This document shows positions 17,581 through 29,793 of a stretch of 64,000 nt of DNA, piece by piece. Position numbers and translations under genes: made by a program. The notes below the pieces were generated by a model. It was given only the letters and a program-made list of their open reading frames with translations. It had not been told where the DNA came from and did not search any database. The DNA is from Adenophora triphylla var. japonica (taxonomy: Eukaryota > Streptophyta > Magnoliopsida > Asterales > Campanulaceae), in NCBI GenBank assembly GCA_022495995.1, contig JAFEMH010005386.1, positions 62,001-126,000 of the forward strand. The letters run 5' to 3'. Numbering within the stretch: the first letter of the stretch is position 1; every line of letters begins with the position of its first letter.

Positions 17581-19434
17581 ATTTGCGGTAAGTCTAAACA
17601 AGGCAGTTTGAGCAGAAAGGTTATTGGTTTAAACTAGGCGAGGCCGAGTAAGTGTCGATGATAGAAGGTGGGATTAGGTAAGTTTGATGTCCAGAGATAA
17701 GGGCCGAGTCATCTTGAGAGTCACAGAGATACGTTTTTGATAGATTTGAAGAGTTTGAAAATTTGTGGAGACCAAAGAGTGATTTTTGTAAACAAGGTAC
17801 CAAGGAGGACAGTATTTTGAAAGCATGTTTATTTGATAGAGGCCTTGTGATTAATCATGTTTCTAACTAACTCAAAGAGTTTGCCACATGCTGATCTTGA
17901 TGACAAGGGATGCCCTTCATGCTAGATATGATTTCATTGGAGCTCCGATTTTTGTTAGAGCACATAGTCGACCCATTTTTGTTGAGGAGCCCCAATGTTT
18001 GATGAAGTGACCTTGGCGAAGTCCCGATTGATGATGAATGGCGAAGCCCCGCTTGATGATGCAAAGCAAACCTGAAGGGAATGGCGAAGCCCCGCTGATG
18101 ATGCGGAGCAAACCCGAAGAGAGCCTCGAGAGAACACTTAACAAAAGCCCCACTTGGAGAGATTCAATGCATCCCTATTTGCGGACAGAGTCATCTTGCG
18201 GCCACGGGGCGACCCCTCGTTTCGAACAATGGTCAATCGACGCCGGACAAGACTCGGAAATGTATATGTGCAGGGGCGCATTTTTCGAAGGTGGGAATGG
18301 ATCCCGAGTTCGTGTATGACACTTTCGCTTTTGGGTTTGACTCTTTTGGGAGAGTATAAGCATCACAAGGTGTGGAAAAGTGTATGGAAGCCCCCGCTGA
18401 CGTAAAGACAGTGTTTGGCTCTATTTTCCTATGATGTAGAAAAAGAAGACTTGTCGAGACATTTGAAGAATTATTTTATTCAATTATATCTTGATTGCTC
18501 GTGAATGGACCTAACTGATTGGTTTATCAAATTCCAATTATATAGGTAAACAAATGAATGTTTTGATTTGAAGGTGAAATCGGCTTGTCTTTAGAAGGAG
18601 AAGGATGTTCCGTTGTTGCTTCTTTGCTCTGTTCGGCGGTAATTGTGGTGCGGGCTGCCGTTGCATTGATCTCCTTCATGGGAAAGAATGAAAAATAGAA
18701 AAAAGATTGGGGTGGAAGAAAAGGTGGGAATTGACTGATTATAACCCAAAGATTTTTTCATTCCTTCAAGTGAAGATTCTATGTTCCTTTGTTCTTGCAA
18801 GCCGAGGGGAGTAGTCCCTGGCGCGTGTCTCCTTGCTTTTACCGGAGTGCCGCTGAGAGGCACGGATGCGAAGCCCCAGTGAGACTTTTGCAGACAGTGT
18901 TTGAGGAGTCGAATGAACGAATTTCAAGAATAGGACGAGTTCCCAAACTTTTGAGAGAATATGTAATATGCTCACGTAGGATAACAAGTGACTCAAAAAT
19001 CTGAATATGCATTTCTTTTAAATAATCTTTTGAGAATGCCATCCGGTAGCGGTTGTAGCTGGGCTTTGGATTGCGATCGATCATTAGGTGATGATTAACA
19101 TGACCTCTTAAAGTGAGAGGTCCTTTGGGCCTTTGGCCGAGTGTTTGGGATTTCTAAGGTGAAGGGATTTTCTTGTTGTTGCCTCTTCAGGACCTCTAAG
19201 AGTGAGGTTAACTTTGATTTTGGCAAGGTCAAGGGTGGTGATGGAATCCTCTAAAAGTGAGAGGATGGACTTTGGAATGGGTTTATGGGATTTGTCCAAT
19301 AGGGAATCTTTGTTGCTTCTTCTCGCGAGTTTGTTGTGGTTTCAGCAGGTAACTTGATCATGATAGGATCTTCACTCGACGTCTCATTTTCACAACCTTT
19401 GAGATGGGAGGTTCACTTCGGAGTGATGGAGGTT

Positions 19435-19436
<2 letters not shown>
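17581..19436. other. Interior of nested element, no recognisable gene
   Basis: Short ORFs on both strands with no recognisable domain. Some phrases repeat (GGCGAAGCCCCGCTGATGAT-type near 18040 and 18085). Probably decayed or captured sequence. Confidence 0.4.

Positions 19437-19468
<32 letters not shown>
19437..19468. repeat. Poly-T tract
   Basis: About 31 consecutive T. Confidence 0.95.
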
Positions 19469-19472
<4 letters not shown>

Positions 19473-20470
19473 ACCCTCTTATCGAGAAAAGCCTTCGGAT
19501 TTGTTTGCTCGCGATAGCCCCTAGTGTATGCCTTAGGATGAGTTTCTTTTGCATTCCGCCTTTCTTGAGCTTGGAGGTGATTACTTCCTTTGTGAGTCGA
19601 GGGAGCCCCTAGTATGGGCTTCTTCCTTAGGGTCTCAAAACTTGTCGATCTTGAAATGAAAGGGTATTATTTAGTGAGGATAAGGTTATGGCTTCCTATG
19701 GTGAGAGGTTTAAGCTTCAATTGCTACTGGATAGCATTCTCAAAAGAGTATTTAAAATAAATGCAAACTCAATTAACCGACTTATTAAGTAAGGCAGAAT
19801 ATATTCGGACCATAAGAAAGATATGTGAGCATATTCAATGAAAGCTTATCGATCGAATGGAAAATCAGAGGAGACGCGAGATTGGGGGTTGGTGAGCCCC
19901 AAGTTGATATTCATGCAGCACTTGTGAAGGATAGGAACAACTCCTTGCATCTTCTTTAAATTGCAGTGGCGTGAGCAGCTATTTTCTGATGATGAGCAAC
20001 AACGGTCTTTGTGCTTGTCTTGACCATATGGAAAGGAGGTCAAGTGGGGAGAGTGTATTTGGGGAAGTGTAGGCTCGAGGGAGCATAGGGGGAGTGTACA
20101 AGGAGAGGGTCTGGCGATAGTGTATGGAAAGTATATGGTGGAGTATGGGAAGAGTGTATGAGAGAGGGATGTATAGAGATGGTGTATATAAGGAAGGGAC
20201 GGTGAGTTGTTTACTCCAATCAAAGCATTCATTCATTGTTTACTTTATTAGCCGGTGGGTTAATCAGTGAGATTAGCAATCAAGTGATAATTATAAATAA
20301 AACAATTCTTCTTGAAAGTAATGCGAGATTATGTCTCAAGTCTAGAGAGAAAAGAAAGAAAGACTCTTTTATTATTGAACCAACTAATCTAAAGTGGACA
20401 TTACATATCAATGCCCAAAGTGGAAGTAAGAAAGACACACTAGAACCTACAAGACTCGAATGAATCTAAA
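19469..20470. other. Interior of nested element, no recognisable gene
   Basis: No domain recognised. GTGTATGG-type phrases recur between 20050 and 20200. Confidence 0.4.
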
Positions 20471-20474
20471 TCCT

Positions 20475-20715
20475 TCCTTGAAGTACGAGGGCTTCTTCAT
20501 TAATGAGGCCTTGGTTGATCAAATTTTGAATCAAGCGTTTCACCGCTTACGGTTGTCGATGGTATGCCCAATGTACTTGTGGTATCTGCAAAACTTGGAT
20601 GTATCCAAGTTAGATCTCGGGTTAATAGGCTTGTAATTCTCGAGCGGCTTGATCAAACTCTTTTCCACCAAAATGTCGAAGAACTCACCCACAGCATTCC
20701 TAAGTCATCAAAATG
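20475..20715 (-). pseudogene. Gypsy gag remnant (zinc-knuckle region)
   Basis: The minus strand encodes LVEKSLIKPLENYKPI, then SKFCRYHKYIGHTIDN, a one-base frameshift near 20540, and KRLIQNLINQGLINEEALVL. The C-x2-H-x4-GH pattern and the following helix match the gag nucleocapsid end of plant Gypsy elements. The last zinc ligand (Cys) is replaced by Asn. The upstream segment to about 21097 may be more gag but is not recognisable. Confidence 0.65.
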
Positions 20716-21519
20716 TTCCTTGTTGATCTCCTTCTCGGGTATTGGTGCCTTTCGTTGGTTGGTGGCCACAGCAGCATCCCGAATGAGACATTCGATGTGT
20801 TGGACCATAAGTGGGACCATAAGCATGTGGATGATAGGGACTCGAATTGCACAGAGGAGGATCTCTTCTCAAGCACTCGTGAATGCAAGACAAATGGTAT
20901 TGCTCAATTTCATGCATGTCTTTGAGGAGGTTGATCACTCCCAACCTCATGTCTGAGACTTCTTTAAGGGCTCCAATGCTTTTCTCCATAGACATGATGC
21001 AGAATTCTGTAAGAACATACGGCAGAGTCAAACCAATGAGTTGAATTAGACTCACAATTAATCTTAAGGCATCTCCGAGAAAATAGTTGATCTCCACAAT
21101 TTGAGAGTTTGACCGGCCGAAGTTGCCTACGTAACCCTTACCATTTAAGGTACGAGTCTCAGGTCACCGTAGTTCGAGGGGGCCCCGATTGATGATACAA
21201 CCAGGGTTAAGTTTAGAGAAAGAGAGAGGATGAATGTAAAAGAGTCCATTTGGTGAAAAAGGGAGAGGAAGATGACTCGATCCTTGGTCAAATATAAGTG
21301 AGGGTGATCTAGACGAGCTAATCGGACTTGGTGAGTTGGCTTAGGTAGGCCCTAGATGGTGGTTTGATCTAGATGGGTCGAGAGAGGTTTGATCTAGGTG
21401 GGTCTTTGGCTGAAGGGTGCTAGAGATAAAGGATCTAAACTATGGATGGTTTTAAGACTAAGGGAGCAAACTGCGGATGGTTCAAGAGGTAAGAGGTAGA
21501 ACTTTGAAGGGTCCTAACT
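20716..21519. other. Interior of nested element beside gag remnant
   Basis: A 129-codon open frame on the minus strand (20708-21097) precedes the gag remnant and may be a gag N-terminal relic. No confident domain. The stretch 21380-21520 passes into the next tandem array. Confidence 0.35.
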
Positions 21520-22080
21520 TGAAGGATGTAGACCGTGGGTGGTCAAAGGTAGAGGAATGGACCATGGATGGTCCAAGAGATGAGGGTGGACCTCGAAGAG
21601 TCGCAGGTGGAAGGGTGGACCTTTAATGGTCCTAGATAGAGAGAGTGGACTTCGAAGGGTCCTAAATTGAGGAGTGGACCTTGAAGGGTCCAAGAGAAGA
21701 AGAGCGGACCTTGAACGGTCCAAGATATGAGGAGTGTGGACCTTGAAGGGTCCAAGATTTGAGGGTGGACCTTAAAGGGTCCAAGAGAAGAGGAGTGGAC
21801 CTTAAAGGGTCCAAGAGAAGAGGTGTGGACCTTAAAGGGTCCAAGAGAAGAGGAGTGGACCTTGAAGGGTCCAAGAGAAGAGGAGCGGACCTTGAACGGC
21901 CCAAGATATGAGGAGTGGACCTTGAACGGTCAAAGATATGAGGAGTGGACCTTGAATGGTCCAAGATTGGGAGAGTGGACATAGTATAGGAAGAGCACCA
22001 CGAAGGGTCAAAGAGTGGACCTTGAACGGTCCAAGATAGAGAGACTGATCCTAGAGCGGTCCGCAGTAGAGGGTGTGGAC
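21520..22080. repeat. Degenerate form of the 30-bp repeat
   Basis: Units such as GGACCTTGAAGGGTCCAAGA followed by GAAGAGGAGT, about 30 bp each with irregular lengths. They grade into the regular array at 22081. Confidence 0.85.
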
Positions 22081-23823
22081 CTTGAAGGGTCCAAGAAGTA
22101 AAGAGCGGACCTCGGAGGGTCCTAGAAATGGAGAGTGGACCTCGGAGGGTCCTAGAAATGAGGAGTGGACCTCGGAGGGTCCTAGAGATGGAGAGTGGAC
22201 CTCGGAGGGTCCTAGAGATGGAGATTGGACCTCGGAGGGTCCTAGAGATGGAGAGTGGACCTCGAAGGGTCCTAGAGATGAAGAGTGGACCTCGGAGGGT
22301 CCTAGAGATGAAGAGCGGACCTCGGAGGGTCCTAGAGATGGAGAGCGGACCTCGGAGGGTCCTAGAGATGGAGAGCGGACCTCGGAGGGTCCTAGAGATG
22401 GAGAGCGGACCTCGGAGGGTCCTAGAGGTGAAGAGCGGACCTCGGAGGGTCCTAGAAGTGAAGAGCGGACCTCGGAGGGTCCTAGAAGTGAAGAGCGGAC
22501 CTCGGAGGGTCCTAGAAGTGAAGAGCGGTCCTCGGAGGGTCCTAGAAGTGAAGAGCGGACCTCGGAGGGTCCTAGAAGTGAAGAGTGGACCTCGGAGGGT
22601 CCTAGAAATGAAGAGCGGACCTCGGAGGGTCTTAGAAGTGAAGAGCGCACCTCGGAGGGTCTTAGAAGTGAGGAGCGCACCTCGGAGGGTCCTAGAAATG
22701 AGAAGCGGACCTCGGAGGGTCTTAAAAATGAGGAGCGGACCTCGGAGGGTCCTAAAAATGAGGAGCGGACCTCGGAGGGTCCTAAAAATGAGGAGCGGAC
22801 CTCGGAGGGTCCTAAAAATGAGGAGCGGACCTCGGAGGGTCCTAAAAATGAAGAGTGGACCTCGGAGGGTCCTAAAAATGAGGAGCGGACCTCGGAGGGT
22901 CCTAAAAATGAGGAGCGGACCTCGGAAGGTCCTAAAAATGAGGAGCGAACCTCGTAAGGTCCTAAAAATGAGGAGCGGACCTCGAAGGGTCCTAAAACTG
23001 AGGAGCGGACCTCGGAAGGTCCTAAAAATAAGGAGCGGACCTCGGAGGGTCCTAGAAATAAGGAGCGGACCTCGGAGGGTCCTAGAAATGAGGAGCGGAC
23101 CTCGGAGGGTCCTAGAAATGAGGAGCGGACCTCGGAGGGTCCTAGAAATGAGGAGCGGACCTCGGAGGGTCCTAGAAATGAGGAGCGGACCTCGGAGGGT
23201 CCTAGAAATGAGGAGCGGACCTCGGAGGGTCCTAGAAATGGAGAGCGGACCTCGGAGGGTCCTAGAAATGAGGAGCGGACCTCGGAGGGTCCTAGAAATG
23301 AGGAGCGGACCTCGGAGGGTCCTAGAAATAAGGAGCGGACCTCGGAGGGTCCTAGAAATGAAGAGCGGACCTGGGAGGGTCCTAGAAATGAGGAGCGGAC
23401 CTGGGAGGGTCCTAGAAATGAGGAGCGGACCTGGGAGGGTCCTAGAAATGAGGAGCGGACCTGGGAGGGTCCTAGAAATGAGGAGCGGACCTGGGAGGGT
23501 CCTAGAAATGAGGAGCGGACCTGGGAGGGTCCTAGAAATGAGGAGCGGACCTGGGAGGGTCCTAGAAATGAGGAGCGGACCTCGGAGGGTCCTAGAAATG
23601 AGGAGCGGACCTCGAAGGGTCCTAGCGGACCTCGAAGGGTCCTAGAAATGAAGAGCGGACCTGGAAGGGTCCTAGCGGACCTCGAAGGGTCCTAGAAATG
23701 AAGAGCGGACCTGGGAGGGTCCTAGAAATGAAGAGTGGACCTCGGAGGGTCCTAGAAATGAAGAGCGGACCTCGGAGGGTCCTAGAAATGAAGAGCGGAC
23801 CTCGGAGGGTCCTAGAAATGAGG
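22081..23823. repeat. 30-bp tandem repeat, about 58 copies
   Basis: Unit CTCGGAGGGTCCTAGAAATG plus AGGAGCGGAC, exactly 30 bp over long stretches. GGACC...GGTCC in each unit can form a 5-bp stem. Variants cluster in blocks: GAGATGGAGAGC (22180-22430), GAAGTGAAGAGC (22440-22680), AAAAATGAGGAGC (22720-23040), GAAATGAGGAGC (23040-23340), CTGG for CTCG (23370-23580). Because 30 is a multiple of three and the unit lacks stops in three frames, ORFs of 505, 294 and 209 codons appear; they are artefacts. Confidence 0.95.
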
Positions 23824-24550
23824 GATAGTTAAGCACTTTATTTACAAAAAAGCCCTCTATTTTTATAGAACCTACTCTTGGTTGGAAGGGATACCCTTTT
23901 TTCGCAACTAACTAAATGTCCTAAAGTGGTGGATCCTAACGACTAACCGTCTCATATAGACATTTAATATGATGTTTATGGGAAGTACTACAGACCCATG
24001 ATAGGACAAGATCAAGCATTCAAACTTTACATGTCCTCTAAAAGGAAATCAATTTTTTAGTGCTCTTAATCTCTCGATAGATCTTGACTTATCATTGATT
24101 CGCAGTGACTTAACATAAAGACCTTATTAATTGTCTATATAAAAAAAAAAACTAGTCAAACCAACCGGTCACAAGGAGTGTATTCCTAGCAAAGTGGGTG
24201 ACACAAGGGTTAGATTTCAGGCTCCCATCGTGCAGCCGAAGCGCACTGATGAGTGGATGGTCAAGTGAGACTCGGAAGGGAGGCGACATGATCACCACAC
24301 TTCCCGCACTTTGGCTTCTCCGAAGGGTTAAGGGGTGTCTGTGCAATGTGACACGGACTCTAGTGGTAGTGTGAGGTAAAAAGTCTAATTCTTTTTTAAG
24401 GAAAAAAGAAAAGGATTTATTTTTATTTACATGAGATGCATGCATGCAATGCAACAGTTAAGAATAGGAGAAAAAGAAAAAAGAAGTAAAATACAACACC
24501 ATACAAGAAAACGAAAGTCTGACCCACTTAGTTTGAAAAAGTTTCAAAAC
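23824..24550. other. Leader side of the nested element
   Basis: Non-coding sequence between the PBS and the array (5' leader in the minus sense). No recognisable ORF. Confidence 0.4.
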
Positions 24551-24570
24551 AGTCCCCAGCAGAGTCGCCA
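24551..24570 (-). other. PBS of nested element
   Basis: The minus strand reads TGGCGACTCTGCTGGGGACT one base inside the LTR. This sequence is seen after LTRs of many plant Gypsy elements. I cannot assign the tRNA with certainty. Confidence 0.7.
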
Positions 24571-24571
24571 C

Positions 24572-25626
24572 TGTGAATACCCCGTCCCGATGCAACGCGC
24601 ATTCGGAGGTTTGAAATAAATAATCATATAATGTCGAATCGAAATGGGATATTCATTTAGTGACACTCGCTTTAAACCATATTAAAATATTAGTTTAATT
24701 TTGAGAGTCGCCACGCCACTTTGATATAGCCCAAAGCTTTGAAAAAAGGCTAAACATGTAATTGGGTTCGGGGGTCAAGTTACAACAGAAGAAGAAACGC
24801 TATCACTCCTATTGCCCGACGGATCGGTCTTTCTAGCATATGGGGTGTTGGTTGTGTGCGGTGTTTACAGGAATAGATAGAAGAAACGGGATCATGCATA
24901 AGGAGGAGGGGAGAGAAAGAATTTATTGATGATCACACCCTAGAACCTTTGAGTTAGGCCCTCGGAAGGTGCACTAATCAATGTTCATCCTTGGGGGATT
25001 GTTGATCATGGGATAATTATAACTAAGGTGGAAGGAAAGAAATAGTTCCTAGATCCATTGGGTTTCTTGGGCGAAACCTTAGATCATCCTCGGCTATGCA
25101 TAATTAAATATATTAAACCACCCTAAATCTAGCATATATGACATAAGCAAGAAATAAAGTAATTAAAATATACTAAGCATGCAAACAATAATAATAAAGA
25201 CAATAATAATAAAGAACAAAAATATTAAAAGGAGTCTTACCAATTGTAGCAAGACTTTGGGGTCGAATCTTGGCGATTCGAAAGGAAAAAGAAGAACTGA
25301 GGGTGAAACAAGTGTAGTCTCGTTTCTCCCGTATGAAATTGTGTGTGAAAGTAGGGAACCGGGCACCCCTATTTATAGTGCCTTGGTACTTGGGCTGGGC
25401 CACTGAAGGGTCGATCGGCACAAGGGTTAAAGGGTCGATCGGCACTATATAAAAGGGTCGATCGGCCATACCACGGGTAAAGGGCCGATCGGCACTTCTA
25501 TCTGGCGTACCTTCCACGCTAGCAATGACGGCGCAGGTACGGACGAATTAATGAATTTTTTAGGGTTTCTTTAATATTAACCGGGCCAAGCATTTAAAAT
25601 GCCTTTTTTCGGACCGGGTACTAACA
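24572..25626 (-). repeat. 5' LTR of the nested element
   Basis: 1055 bp, nearly identical to 14402-15467, followed by the TSD copy CTCGC. Confidence 0.95.
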
Positions 25627-25631
25627 CTCGC

Positions 25632-27534
25632 CTCGCACTGCCCTCAAGATATTGTTTGAAATCGCCCTTATCAATCCTGACTTGAATCAACTTTCTCAAA
25701 TTATAACAGTCTTCTATTGTATGTCCCTTGTCCTTATGAAAATCACAATATTTGTTTGGATCCCTGGCCCCATAAGTATCTTCTCGAATGGGATAAGGCT
25801 CTGGGAATTCCTCCTTCCTCAAGATCTCGCTCAATGTAGTGTTCAACCTACTAAACTTGATGATCCTTCCCTGCTCCTGACCTCTACCTCGACCCCCTCT
25901 GCTCCCGCCAGTGCGAGTTCCGCTGCAACCACCTCTATCAACCTTGTCGTCATCTTTTACAATCTCAATCCGCTCTTTCACACTTTTCTTGCCGGAGCCG
26001 TCTTAGGGAGGAGACCTTGACTACCTCTTCCTTGGTACCACCGCAATATGCTCTCACCCTTTCATATAACTCGCCAGTTGTCTTGGGCAACCGCATACGT
26101 AATTCCGCCTTGAAAAGCCTGTGCAACAACCCCGAGTTAAACAACATAATGATCTCGCTTTGACCGACATCGCAACTCGATTCACCACTCCCATAAACCT
26201 ATCAGAAAGCCGAAATGCTCTCTCCTTCACTTTGCTTCAAACTACACACTCGGTTTTTTGAGCGGGCTGCGCTCCTGACCCACTGAATCTCGCCAAAAAC
26301 TTATTTTTGAGGTCCTGATACCCCATCACTGATTCCGCCGGCTGCGCCAAGAACCATTCCAGTGCGTGATCGGCAAGGGTGCTTGCAAATGCCTTGCAGA
26401 TTACAGCTTCATTATCGGTCAAGAACGACAACGTTACCTCAAACCCTCCAATATGAGTGTTAGCCCTAGTGCTCCCGAATAACTTGGTAAATTTGGCATG
26501 CGGAAAGGTGGTCGTGGGCGGCAATCCATGCTCTTTACAAACGGGGCCAAATAAGAACCTTTCACTTCCTGGGGCTTGGTTCCCGCTTCTAACTCTTTAA
26601 TCTTCTTAGCCATCTCCGGCATTTCGGACTTCCACTTATCATCTTCACTTTTCTTCGCCTTTTCCAATTCTGCGGCTTTGGCTAATTCTACGGCTTTTAA
26701 AGCTTCAGCCACTCTGATAGCCTCCGCAATCTTCTCGGCTTCTGCGGCTTTCTCTGCCCGCTCTCTATCACTCCTTTCTCGCCGCCTACGATCTCTATCC
26801 CGTAGCGACAACTCATCTCGGCGAGCCCTGTCAGAATGCCTCGACCTGTGCGACCTTTCTCTCACATATGTCTCATCATCGGAATACCTCGAACGACTTG
26901 GCACATGATCTCTGTCCGCTGTGGATCCCTCATCACTTTCATATCCAAAATAATAAGAGTCATCTCGCGAATTTCCTGACTTATGATAAATCCTTCCTTC
27001 TTCAATGCGATCTGTGCGCCTCCTTTTGACCCTTTCAGATCTCGCTCTCTCATCATCTCGACGCCTGCGAACTCTTTCCTCATTCTCGGGCGGCGGCATA
27101 TCCCTCTCCCGCCCTTCACTCCTTCTGGAAGCGCGATGATTGGCGCTCCGTCTTCCTCTATCCTGTCCTTCCACTTCGACCGACAACTCAGGCGGGATCA
27201 CCGTAGGTGCCTGGCCCATCTTTTTTAACCTCTCATTGTTCGCGAGAACCTTCATCATATAAGCATTCTCCTTTCTTAACTGTTCAGCTTCGGCCCTGGC
27301 ACTCTGGGTTTTAGACGGAACTGGATCTTGCTCTCCTTCCTTTCCTTTGTTTCTCGCTTCTCGCTCTCTATCTTCTCGCCTCCGGGCGCTCCTAATTGCC
27401 GAATCTGTCTCGGAAGTATGGACATCGCCTTCGCGGGCAGTCCCTGATCTCGCCCCGCGGGCATCCTTGCGATTAGGCGTCTCTAGCTCCAGATTCCGAG
27501 TATCCTTTGTCTGGGTATTCTTCTCCTGAACCAT
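25632..27534 (-). pseudogene. gag of the outer Tat element (frameshifted)
   Basis: Starts at ATG 27534 (MVQEKNTQTKDTRN). The N-terminal half is an unusually long Arg/Glu/Asp/Ser-rich stretch, then an Ala/Glu-rich helical segment and the gag core. A frameshift near 26450 moves the core to a second frame (GGFEVTLSFLTDNEAVICKA ... EWFLAQPAESVMGYQDLKNK). More shifts occur near 26240 and 25970. The end has a Gly/Arg-rich basic patch and a zinc knuckle (CDFHKDKGHTIEDC). Gag forms the particle and binds RNA. At 25632 the frame is cut by the nested element. Confidence 0.88.
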
Positions 27535-27737
27535 TCTGGGCAATTTCTGGGTTTAGTAATGATCATAAACCACCACACAACAACCTTTTTCCCAAACAAC
27601 ACACCTGAACCACACTTTTATGAACAAACACCAAGGGATACAAACCCTAAAACGCTAACCCCAGCAACTGAAAACTGACGGTGCTCTTCAAACCACCAAC
27701 AAGCCCTTGAACAATCGCACAAAAAGGAAGATTTCGT

Positions 27738-27756
27738 GTCCCTAAGAACGGAACCA
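27738..27756 (-). other. PBS of the outer Tat element
   Basis: The minus strand reads TGGTTCCGTTCTTAGGGAC just inside the LTR. The first ten bases equal the tRNA-Glu type PBS of the second Tat element at 55382; the middle four have diverged. Confidence 0.6.
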
Positions 27757-27758
27757 AC

Positions 27759-28530
27759 TGATGCTACCATGAAAAATCTGAGGTTGCACTGGAACTGAAG
27801 TGGAATGGATACTCCGGCAGCTTCCCCTTTGATGGTTGGCCTACACACAAGAAACACACGTCAACTAGGCCGGGGGTGTCTCCGGCGTACCCCCTCCGGC
27901 GTGAGAGTAAGGTTAGATGGACAAGGAAGGTGGTATAACAATGGAGGTTTTAGAGAGAGAGAGTAGAGAGAGAAAAACATACCTGTAAATGAAGAGGGTC
28001 TCTCTTTTTATACTTAAGCCCCCTACGTGCCATGCACACTGGGACACTTGTCAATCATCCAGCCAATGGTCTCAACCAACTCAAAGATAGTGGGATTTCA
28101 CTATTTACCTTGTCACATCAATCATCTATCAAGGGTATTTAGGGTTAGGAGCGTAGGCGCCAACCAGAGCGTGGTTCCGGAAACGCCCAAGCGCCCATAT
28201 CGCCCTGGCGGCAACCAAAGGGAAGACGAGCGACCTTTGTGATACCATCCCAAGCCGCCTACTTCAGAGGGAATGCACTTCCCCCAGAGGTCAAGTAGGA
28301 TGATCTCGTCAACGCTTGATTGCGCTACTCGCATGATTCCATTGTTCCCGCTATAATACTCTCACGCTTTATGGTCATTGTCGCTCTTTAGCCCATGTGG
28401 CCGAATCCTCTAATGTCGCCGATGGGCCGTGGCCACAGTCGCACGGCCTAAACCAGAAGGTTCGGCCCATGTCTAAATATTGGGCCTATCTACAGTGGCT
28501 TGGCCCAATCCATTTTCCATAGTCGCATCA
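27759..28530 (-). repeat. 5' LTR of the outer Tat element
   Basis: 772 bp; minus-strand TATAAAAA at 28005-28012. Followed by TSD ACACG at 28531-28535. Confidence 0.93.
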
Positions 28531-28699
28531 ACACGCATATTCATAACTTGGAAAAAGAAACTTTCAATAGATCCTCCTCTCTCCCTCTCTCACATAGTCA
28601 ATTGAACGTTGATCAAAAAGTTATAAAAATTTAACTATCTTCGTACAATTATGAAAATGGTTATTGATAATAGAAACAATATTCATAATTTTTTTAAGG

Positions 28700-29200
28700 C
28701 AAAAACCATATTTTCGTGTTTAAACTTTAGCTTTTTTTCAAAATGTTCTCACTGAACTATTATTTTTCAAAATGTTTTCATTGAAGTTTCATAATTTTAA
28801 AAATGTGCTCACTCCATTAATATATTCACGAAAAACCTAAAGAAATTTATTCACGTGACTTAACGTGAATGATGTTCGTTATGTTTTCAACCAATTCGTT
28901 AACATTATTGACATGTATGATGAAGAATACAAATTTTTTGAATGTAAAATGTCATTAGCACATAGCTTATAAAAAATATTACAAATTAATTCCCCAAAAA
29001 AACCATTTACCCTAGGTCGTATTTAACAAAATTATTCATGTGGCTAAATTTCGTTAAATTTTAAGCAAATTTGTTAACGGAGGAGTGAGCACATTTTGAA
29101 AAATGTAAAAATTCAGTGAGAACATTTTGAAAAAAAAAAAATTCAGTGAGAACATTTTGAAAAAATGCTATAGTTCAATGATGAAAATATGATTTATTTT
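28700..29200. mobile_element. MITE with ~115-bp inverted repeats (MULE-like?)
   Basis: The left arm (about 28700-28816: ACCATATTTTCGTG, TTTTTTCAAAATGTTCTCAC, AAAATGTGCTCACTCC) is matched by an imperfect inverted copy at about 29083-29200. Arms over 100 bp around a 270-bp AT-rich centre are typical of non-autonomous Mutator-like elements. Exact ends and a 9-bp TSD could not be fixed. No ORF. Confidence 0.6.
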
Positions 29201-29454
29201 TTAACTTTACCATGAAGAGAAGTAATTTAGCACTCGTCAAATCTCAACTTAATTGACCATATGCGACATTTATTCCAGAACACAGATGGAGTACATTGAA
29301 ACACCTAACTATAACTCAGCTTCAATCTTCATCTTTAACCTCAAACTGTTAATACAAAACACGATTTCCTACCAAAAAAATTAAAATTTAAAAAAAGGTT
29401 GTGTAAAAAAAAAGTTATATCATGTATATAGCAGCTGCAAATAACAAAATTCAA

Positions 29455-29793
29455 CTAAGCTACTTGACTAGCCTTAGTTCTTTGAAACCAAAATGGTACA
29501 GGATTTTCCAGAACCGATACGTTAATGTTGTTCCAGACATCTGGTTTTGATGGGAGCCGAGCGATTTTTTCTGCAACTATCATGTCTTCAGGAAGAACGT
29601 AACCAAATACCGTGTATGTTTTTTTCCACTCTTCATGGTTCGCTAGGCTTATGAAGAATTCGGGACCCGAACCTACCCATGCAACTGAACCTCTTTGTAT
29701 TAATGGACAATCTTCAGTTGGTATTTTGTTGAATGGAGTTCCTTGGGCTTCTAGTGTGCCTTGAACTAATGCAAATGGAGGTCCATATGAAGC
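29455..29793 (-). CDS. Exon 5 (last) of cyclophilin-like gene
   Basis: Acceptor CATTCACAG|GCTTCATATGG. 112 codons with the core of the cyclophilin-like domain and the C-terminus (VPFWFQRTKASQVA, stop). Confidence 0.85.
   Translation of the reverse strand, partial: ASYGPPFALVQGTLEAQGTPFNKIPTEDCPLIQRGSVAWVGSGPEFFISLANHEEWKKTYTVFGYVLPEDMIVAEKIARLPSKPDVWNNINVSVLENPVPFWFQRTKASQVA

Larger units (their letters stand above)
14402..25626 (-). mobile_element. Nested LTR element without pol (LARD-like)
   Basis: LTRs at 14402-15467 and 24572-25626 (TGTTAGTACCC... to ...GTATTCACA on the minus strand), TSD CTCGC on both sides (14397-14401 and 25627-25631). PBS at 24551-24570 and a polypurine tract next to 15468 set the minus-strand orientation. 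The 9.1-kb interior has only a damaged gag remnant and three different tandem-repeat arrays. No RT, RNase H or integrase can be found, so it is non-autonomous. It inserted between the gag and protease sequences of the outer element. Confidence 0.93.
6220..28530 (-). mobile_element. Tat-lineage Ty3/Gypsy LTR retrotransposon with nested insertion
   Basis: LTRs at 6220-6978 and 27759-28530 share the termini TGATGC...GCATCA and are flanked by the same 5-bp TSD, ACACG (6215-6219 and 28531-28535). The sense strand is minus: PBS, gag, protease, RT, integrase, tandem repeats, then an opposite-strand gene before the 3' LTR. That order, with an antisense extra ORF carrying a 'putative gypsy type transposon' domain, is known for Tat-lineage elements such as Grande and Retand. 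Without the inner element (14402-25626 plus TSD) the length is about 11.1 kb. It cannot move by itself: gag is frameshifted and most of RT, RNase H and integrase is deleted. Confidence 0.93.

Noticed and set aside
22073..23645. Long ORFs of 505, 294 and 209 codons on both strands
   Set aside because: They come from a 30-bp tandem repeat without stops in three frames; the products are decapeptide repeats with no domain and no start context.
22081..23823. CRISPR-like regular 30-bp periodicity
   Set aside because: There are no unique spacers, the repeat is continuous, and the genome is a plant.
26576..27529. Plus-strand ORFs opposite gag
   Set aside because: Shadows of the charged gag frame on the minus strand.
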